14,572 nt of DNA, taken from CAYJXJ01 sp964374095 (lineage in GTDB: Bacteria; Elusimicrobiota; Elusimicrobia; UBA1565; UBA9628). Below are positions 9,901 to 14,572 of this stretch, in pieces. A model generated the notes under the pieces. That model did not search any database. It saw only the letters and a program-made list of their open reading frames with translations, and was not told the DNA's origin. The number at the start of each line of letters is the position of its first letter. Within the stretch, counting starts at the first letter, position 1. The position numbers and the translations under genes are program-made. The stretch lies in the NCBI GenBank assembly GCA_964374095.1, contig CAYJXJ010000116.1, forward strand, positions 1 through 14,572. Reading direction: 5' to 3'.

Positions 9901-12900
9901 TCCGCACGTTGGCCGGCAGGGAGCGGTCCGGCGTGCGCACCCGCGCCAGGTAGGTTTTGCCGTTCTCAAAGTTCGAGATGGCGGGCAGATTCAGGGTCCA
10001 GTTGCCGGTCGTGGCCAGGTAGTTCTCGGCGGGGTTGGTCCACGCCGCGCCGCTCCACCACGACCCCGCGGCCCCGCCCGCCGAGGAGAGCGCCACCTCC
10101 ACCGCCCCGGCGTTCACCCCGGCCGGCGAGTCCACCGTCGCCCCCGTGAACTGCGTGAAGCTCCAGTTGAAGTAGGCGACGGCCGGGGAGGTGAAGGAGG
10201 CCGTGGGCTTTAGGATGTCATAGGTGAAGGAGGCCGAACTGATGGCGGTCTGGACATTGAGCGCGAGGTCCGCGGCGGTCGAGCGCACCACGTAGCTCGT
10301 GTTGTGCTGCCAGGTGGAGGGCGTGAAGGCGTAGCTCCACGCCGAGACGCTGCCCTGGGCCGGGTACCAGGCCGGGCAGGCCAGGTCGAAGCCGTTGGTC
10401 GCCATGTTGTAGCAGTTCGGCGGCGGCTTGCCGGTCTGCTCGATGGACAGAGACACCGTCGAGACGCCCACCGGGTCCGAGGCGCCCCCGCTCAGGCTCG
10501 TCAAGTTGCTGTAGAACGCGTCGGGCAGCGGCACGCTCACGAAGCTCGCCGGCGGGGTGGCGTCATAGGTGAAGGTCGAACCCCGGGGCGAGTCCCAGGC
10601 CTCGGTGTTGCCCACGCCGGCGTCCAGGGTGTCGTCGATGCCCGAGGAGGTGACGTAATAGGAAGTCTCGGAGATGAGGTTGCCGCCCGCGGGCATGTTG
10701 CTGCCCCGTATGTTCCAAGAGGTCGCCCAGACCTCCATGCCTTCTCCCACGGTGTCGATGATCTCCTCTCCGACCTGCCAGCCCCCGCCGTTCCAGTATT
10801 GGCCGTCCGAAAGGCGCCTGAACTTGACGCGCATGGTCGGGACCGTCCCCAGATTGATGTTGTCCTCGGAAGCCGCGTTCGTCACGTCCACAAGGGTCCC
10901 CGAGATCGTGGCCAGGGTCGGCACGGTCTTGCCGTTGGCCGGGTAAAGCACCGTCGAGGAAGGCGGCACCACGTCGTAGATGAAGGTCGCGGTGGCGTAG
11001 TCCAGGGAGTAGTTGCCGGCCTTGTCCAGGGAACGGGCCATGACCCGGTACTGCTCGCCCGACTTCCAGGCGATGTTGCTCGAAGCCGACCAGTCGACCC
11101 AGCCGTTGGCGGTCGTGGCCGTGGTGAAGGCCACCTCCGCGTCGGGCTCCGAGAACTGCATGGGGTCCTGGGTCTTGTTGGCGAAGTTCTGCACGCCGGT
11201 CAGACGCAGGACGCGCCAATTGACCAGGTGCATGACTCCGTTCTCATCGGCGGCCTGGCCGGAGAGGACCGCGACGTTGCGCTCGCGGGAGGCGTTGGGG
11301 TTATTGATGCTCACCGTCGGGGTGCTGGGATCATAGGTAAACGAAATGCCCGCGCCGATCGCCTCGACGTTGGGCGCCGCGGCTCCCCCTGCCCCCAGGG
11401 CCTTATCCTCGGCGTACACCTGCAAGGTGTAATTGACGCCGGGAATCCACGCCACGGCCGGGGTATTCGCCGTAAAGCTCCACGCCCCGGCCGTAAAACT
11501 CGCCGTAGAATCGAAGAGCCCTCCCCATGTTCCCAACGTTTGGTTCCAATAGAGTGGCCCCGGTCTTTGCAGCCTCACCTTGACCCCGTTGGGGTCCTTG
11601 ATGCCGGAAGCCGCTGTCGCATACAACGCCTGGTTGTCGTGCGTGGTTCCCGTCATCGTCGGCGGGGTCGCCCGATACGACCCCGCCGACGGAAAGCCGA
11701 TGGAGGAGACGGGCGAGGACTGGTCCACGTAGAACTCGACGGCGGTGTTGGGGGCTTCCGCGCCCTCCGCGCCCTGATTGAAGTTGAACCCGGTCTCGCT
11801 CAAGGTGAAGGTGGTGTTGTTGACCGTGCTCCAGTTGGGCAGGATGTCGGCGGTGCCCGTCGGGTAGGTCCAGGTCGGCGAGGATTCCGCCACGTTTCGG
11901 GTCAGCGGGCAGGCCGCCCATGCTCCGGCGCCGTTCCAGCACTGGCTCGTGTCGTGGCGCCTTAATTGCAGGGCGACCCTGCGGCTCTTGTCGTTAGCCG
12001 TCCCCGCGATGCCGGTGATGTTGGCGTAGTGCCTGAGGTTGACCGGGAAGGTCACGGTGCTCACCGCCGGGGGCGCCTGCCACTTGATTTTCCGGTAACC
12101 GGCCTCACCGACGCCGGAGATGACCTCGCGGGTGTTTCCCGCTCGGTCGGTTGCGCTCGAGATCAGGATGAAACTGTCGTTGGTCTTGAGCGTGTCGTCG
12201 ATCGCAGTCGAGCCGAAAGTCCACTGCGTGCCCGCGCCGTTGACCGCGGTCGTGCTCCAGATGACCACGCCGGGAGCCCCCCAGGCCCCGGCCGTCTCGT
12301 CCCACCAGCGGTTGGCCGTGGCCGGGACGCCGATGTTGGCCGGATCGCCCTGGATGCTCAGGTGCACGGTGCGTATGCCCGCCGAGGAAGAATTGACCAG
12401 CGGATCGACGGCGGTCCCGGTGATGGTGGCCAGGGAATTGGTCACGGGATCGGCCGGCGGCAGGGCCGCGGGGACGACCACCCCGGCGTCGGGCCGGGTC
12501 GCGTCGAAGGTGACCAGGGCGGACTGGGTCAAGGTCCCCGGGAACGTGCCCTGGTTGCCGGCGCGGTCGCGGGCCCGCACCCGCGCCCAATACGAGCGGC
12601 CGTCGGGCGAAGCGTCTCCCCGGATGAGGTCGGCGTTGGCCGGGTGGGCCGAGAAAGCCCAGGAGCTCACGTGCACCACGGCCCGCGAGCTGACCGCGTT
12701 GGCGTCGCCGTTGACCTCCCAGGAGTCTCCGTCCCACCACTCCTGGCAGGAACCGGGACAGCCGGGGATGGTGTGGACCCCGCCCGAGATGTCCTGGAAC
12801 TGCACCTCCACCCGGGTCGTGCTCGAGACCACGTTGCCGCCCGTCAGGGGCTCGGCGTGGGTGCCGGAGGCGAGCGCGATGCCGGCGGAGCTCACGTAAA

Positions 12901-14569
12901 TTGAAACGGAACCGGGCATCAGGACCGTCACGGTGGGCGTGGATTTGTCCACGGTGAAGGTCAGGGTCGTGAAGGAAGTCTGGGCGGGATTGACCTCCAG
13001 GTTGCCGAGGATGTCTTCGGCCTGGGAGACGATACGGTAGTAGTAGCCGTCCGTGAAGGCGGTGTCGGGCAGCGAGCCCTGGCTCTGGAACTGGAGTATG
13101 CTCTGCGCGCCGCCGATCAACGTGGTCGGCAGGTTGAAGCCCAGGTCCACGGTGGAGCTCCAATTCGCGCCGTTCCACCAGTTGCGGCCGCCCGCGCTGT
13201 CCTCCCGGACGGCCTTGAGATAAACCGTGTTGACGCCCCGACCCGGGATGATGGGGGCGTCCGCCTGGTCCTGGGCCGTGCCCAGGATGGGCGCGACGGC
13301 TCCGGTCAGGGCCGTTCCTTCGGCCGGGACCGTGGCCTTGGACACGGGCTTGAAGGGATCGATGCGGAACTCCCTCCCGCCCCCGACGATATTCGGATTC
13401 TGGCCGAGGACCCGGTTGGGGTTGCCGGCCGCGTCCACCCCGCGCACGAAGATCCGGTAGGGCCGCGGCTCGGTGATGCCGCCGCCCAGAACATAGGAGG
13501 ACAGGGCGCCGTCCACGTAGACCCAGGAGGACTGGTGCACCGTCGTCGAGATCCAGGCCGCGGCCGTAAATCCCACGAAGGACCCCCCGTTCCAGTACGC
13601 GTCGAGGTAGTCGCGCACCGCCACCTGCGCGGTCTTGCCCGCGGCGTTGGACACGTCCTCGGTGAAGGGGCCGGAGCTTAGGCTGAAGCCCGTCAGGTAC
13701 TCGCTGGTGATGGGGACATCGACCGTGGTCGTGGGCGCGAACTGATCATAGGTGAAGGTCTTCTGGATGGGCGGGCTCTCCAGGTTGATGGAATTGTCGT
13801 AGGCCCGGGTCTCCACGGTGTACTGCCGGCCGTGGGTCCAGACGGGCAGGATGTCCCCGGCGGGGTTGGAGGGCGGGTAGTTCCAGGTCGCGGGGTCGGC
13901 GGTGTTGGTCGAGACGATCCTCCAGTTCACCGCGGCCTCGAAGCTGTCGCCGTCCCAGTAGTTGGGCCCGGCGGTCACCTCGGTCACCAACGTCTCCACC
14001 CTAGCTAGGCCGGACTTGGCCTGGTTGGCCCCGTCGAGCCAGTCTTGGGCCGAGCCCGTCAGCCCCGCGGGAGTCCCGAAGGGATAGAAGGCCTGGCCGC
14101 TGGGTGTCGTGATGGTGGTGGAGGGCTTGTTCACATCGAAGACGAAGAGCCGGGCGGTCGCGTCGATGGCGGCCTGGCCCATGACGTTGCCGGCGGTGTC
14201 CTCGGCCTTGACCTTGATCTGGTACTGCTTGTTGACCACCCAGGTGGTGTTGTCGATGTTGTAGAGCCAGGGGTTGGTGTCGATCGCCACCACAAAGTGG
14301 GAAGACAGGTCCGTGCGCCAGGCGCTGCCGGTCCAGATGGGGTTGGGGGTCTCCGAGACGTTGCGCAGCTCGACGTAGACCTTGTCCACGTTGGCGGGGG
14401 AGTCCGCGGAGTTGCCCCGCACCCGCTGGATGCCGCCGGACTCGATGAGGCGCGCCGTGCCGTAGTTGTTGTAGGGCGCGGCCATGGGAGTCGAGATCGT
14501 GACCGTGGGCGGACCCTGGTCCAAAGTCATTTGGGCCGTGGCCGGGGTCTCGAGGTTGCCGGCCGCGTC
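2..14569 (-). CDS. Giant Ig-like repeat surface protein, internal fragment (partial at both ends, at least 4856 aa)
   Basis: The minus-strand frame read in plus-strand triplets starting at 2, 5, 8... has no TAA, TAG or TGA from 14569 to 2, so it encodes 4856 residues in one piece. The same motifs recur in this frame along the whole window: FTYD-type boxes, YWNG loops and DxAGN motifs to about 3950, then LPGE and DxFWN motifs. This rules out a chance open frame. Residues 1 to about 3540 are about 27 type A Ig-like modules, and residues about 3540-4856 are about 9 type B modules. Composition is rich in Gly, Ser, Thr, Ala, Pro, Val, Trp and Tyr, and poor in Lys and His. No catalytic motif, signal peptide, membrane segment or anchor is visible. 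Neither the start nor the stop is in the window: the first residues (DAAGN) fall mid-module, and the last residues run off the left edge. By analogy with other giant Ig-repeat proteins it is probably an exported stalk or adhesin. Its exact function is unknown. Confidence 0.96.
3950..6862 (-). repeat. Type A Ig-like modules A21-A27 (last part of the A array)
   Basis: Seven A modules have boxes at 6860 (FTVD), 6449 (FTKD), 6080 (ILID), 5720 (FRLD), 5330 (FSYD), 4835 (FIFD) and 4472 (FLYD). Aromatic loops include YWNGDV, YYNGSDF, WWTGSGW, YWKDGTGW and YWSGSTW. Domain-end motifs include KDTAGN, YDVAGN, QDEAGN and TDNAGN. A25 is long (165 residues) and contains a run of four tyrosines followed by a Trp-rich loop. 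A27 is the longest, at about 170 residues to the family switch near 3950, and has four cysteines. A21 and A22 carry one cysteine pair each and A24 three cysteines. The right boundary with the B array is approximate, because the last A-type motif (TDNAGN at about 3990) grades into B-type sequence without a linker. Confidence 0.83.
6863..7624 (-). repeat. Higher-order repeat copy 3, truncated: modules A19-A20
   Basis: Only the first two members of the block are present in this third tier. A19 (box at 7622) matches A9 and A14 through GEQYQIEARSRDKTGNYS and YATAPFTYD. A20 (box at 7256) matches A10 and A15 through RLKRLSDDQFW, a following SSW, and the ending GGNSEIWYAPVRASTFTVD. The next module, A21 (box at 6860), does not resemble A11 or A16, so the block ends here. 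The tier may be the remnant of a longer copy, or the original template from which the five-module block grew. Confidence 0.78.
7860..7921 (-). repeat. 62-bp perfect direct repeat, copy 2
   Basis: Partner of 9732-9793, in module A18. Bases on both sides differ between the copies, so the identity is sharply bounded. Confidence 0.93.
8342..8587 (-). repeat. 246-bp perfect direct repeat, copy 2
   Basis: Partner of 10217-10462, in the same orientation and reading frame, covering most of module A16 and the opening FTYD of A17. Recombination between the two copies would remove or add exactly 625 codons without breaking the frame. Confidence 0.95.
9732..9793 (-). repeat. 62-bp perfect direct repeat, copy 1
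   Basis: Identical to 7860-7921, offset 1872 bp (624 codons). It encodes the SDPDPGAPLGFSGVSTVTIQ segment of module A13, a beta-strand region next to the cysteine loop. It is part of the higher-order repeat, separated from the 246-bp identical block by more diverged sequence. Confidence 0.93.
10217..10462 (-). repeat. 246-bp perfect direct repeat, copy 1
   Basis: This stretch is identical, base for base by eye, to 8342-8587. The offset is 1875 bp, exactly 625 codons. Read on the minus strand it encodes the last two thirds of module A11, from about VSLSIEQTGKPPP through the FTYD that opens A12. It differs just outside: the next base on the high side is G here and C in the other copy, and the flanking parts of the modules have several substitutions. 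Perfect identity at all synonymous sites over 82 codons contrasts with the diverged surroundings. Confidence 0.95.
11333..14569 (-). repeat. Type A Ig-like modules A1-A8 (first part of the A array)
   Basis: These are the first A modules in the window, counted from the N-terminal side. The conserved box (Asp of FTYD or its variant) starts at plus-strand positions 14519, 14135, 13745, 13358, 12947, 12503, about 12077 and 11723, so spacing is about 118-148 residues. Boxes vary: FVFD, FTYD, FRID, FTVD, VTFD and FYVD. A7 has a degenerate box (KIKWQAPP) with no Asp. Aromatic loops include YWDGDSF, YWNGGSF, WWNGANW, WWDGDSW and YWNQ. Linkers end in motifs such as EDTAGN, DRAGN and GVDAAGN. A5 carries a close cysteine pair (codons at 12746 and 12758), and A7 another (11909 and 11939). 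A1 lacks its N-terminal part because the window begins inside the preceding module. These modules are more divergent from each other than those at 6863-11332. Confidence 0.85.
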
Positions 14570-14572
14570 CTA
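14570..14572 (-). other. In-frame TAG at the extreme window edge, probably an end artefact
   Basis: The last three plus-strand bases (cta) read TAG in the frame of the giant gene, directly before the D of a DAAGN motif. In other modules the residue before this Asp is often Glu, Lys or Gln (AEDTAGN, AKDTAGN, VQDEAGN). Changing only the final base, 14572, would give GAG, AAG or CAG, which are those residues. The simplest reading is a wrong terminal base at a contig end. A genuine stop here would leave the downstream 4856 codons starting in mid-module with no signal peptide. Confidence 0.55.

Larger units (their letters stand above)
9500..11332 (-). repeat. Higher-order repeat copy 1: five-module block A9-A13
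   Basis: Five successive A modules, with boxes at 11330, 10973, 10562, 10217 and 9875, reappear in the same order in the next block. Each matches its counterpart better than its neighbours. A9 pairs with A14 and A19 (GEQYRV...YATATF). A10 pairs with A15 and A20 (RRLSDGQYWN, TSWN). A11 pairs with A16 (110 of 115 residues identical by eye). A12 pairs with A17 (RVRTPDR, NFENGKTYL). A13 pairs with A18 (ISGGSSDPDPGAPLGFSGV). The block is about 1.83 kb (611 codons) and stays in frame. A11 and A13 each carry two cysteines flanking the loop where other modules have YWNG. The arrangement indicates duplication of a multi-module block rather than of single modules. Confidence 0.88.

Noticed and set aside
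7866..9953. Two small similar plus-strand frames (7866-8081 and 9738-9953) that look like a duplicated gene
   Set aside because: Their similarity comes only from the 62-bp direct repeat and the neighbouring higher-order repeat of the minus-strand gene. There is no independent coding signal.
6965..11965. Shared peptide segments between long plus-strand frames at 6965-8728, 8846-10213 and 10304-11965, suggesting a plus-strand repeat family
   Set aside because: The shared segments coincide with the direct repeats at 8342-8587/10217-10462 and 7860-7921/9732-9793, and are antisense translations of the same Ig modules.
14528..14530. ATG at 14530 on the minus strand as the true start of the gene after the terminal TAG
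   Set aside because: It lies inside a module (AQMTLDQGPPT), is not followed by a signal peptide, and would cut the domain in half. The real start is expected beyond the window.
2..14569. CRISPR-like or mobile-element explanation for the repeats
   Set aside because: Repeat units are about 340-500 bp, diverged, in frame and coding. There are no short identical repeats with unique spacers, no inverted terminal repeats, no target duplications and no transposase motifs.

Overview
The window is the interior of one giant protein-coding gene on the minus strand. I translated the whole window in the frame whose plus-strand triplets start at positions 2, 5, 8 and so on. That frame is open from 14569 down to 2: 4856 consecutive codons with no stop and no true start. 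The gene runs off the left edge (its C-terminal side). It almost certainly runs off the right edge too, where the only in-frame stop is a TAG made of the last three bases. A search that requires both a start and a stop inside the window will miss this gene, because neither end is present.

The product is built from about 36 tandem all-beta, Ig-like modules of two families. The N-terminal part (14569 to about 3950, residues 1 to about 3540) holds about 27 type A modules of roughly 113-165 residues. Each opens with an FTYD-x-x-x-PT type box, has an aromatic YWNG...W loop in the middle, and ends with a R-A-x-D-x-A-G-N motif. The C-terminal part (about 3950 to 2, residues about 3540 to 4856) holds about 9 type B modules of roughly 124-146 residues, with LPGE, (T)AG-x-x-F-x-V-x-V and D-x-F-W-N motifs. 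Inside the A array, positions 6863-11332 form a higher-order repeat: a block of five different A modules (about 1.83-1.88 kb) occurs twice, followed by the first two modules of a third copy. The two full copies share a 246-bp stretch that is identical base for base.

Organism: the DNA is GC-rich with strongly GC-biased third codon positions. Together with a giant Trp/Tyr-rich Ig-repeat protein, this suggests an uncultivated bacterium of the Elusimicrobiota/Omnitrophota kind, where very large repeat proteins of this style are known. This is an inference from protein style, not from a marker gene. The odd length and the absence of any gene end fit a metagenomic contig that broke inside a repetitive giant gene.

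Likely role: a secreted or cell-surface stalk, adhesin or surface-layer-like protein. Paired cysteines in many modules fit folding outside the cytoplasm. I saw no catalytic domain, signal peptide, membrane anchor, sorting signal or secretion domain; those would lie beyond the window. There are no intergenic stretches, RNA genes, CRISPR arrays, mobile elements, promoters or terminators that I can support.
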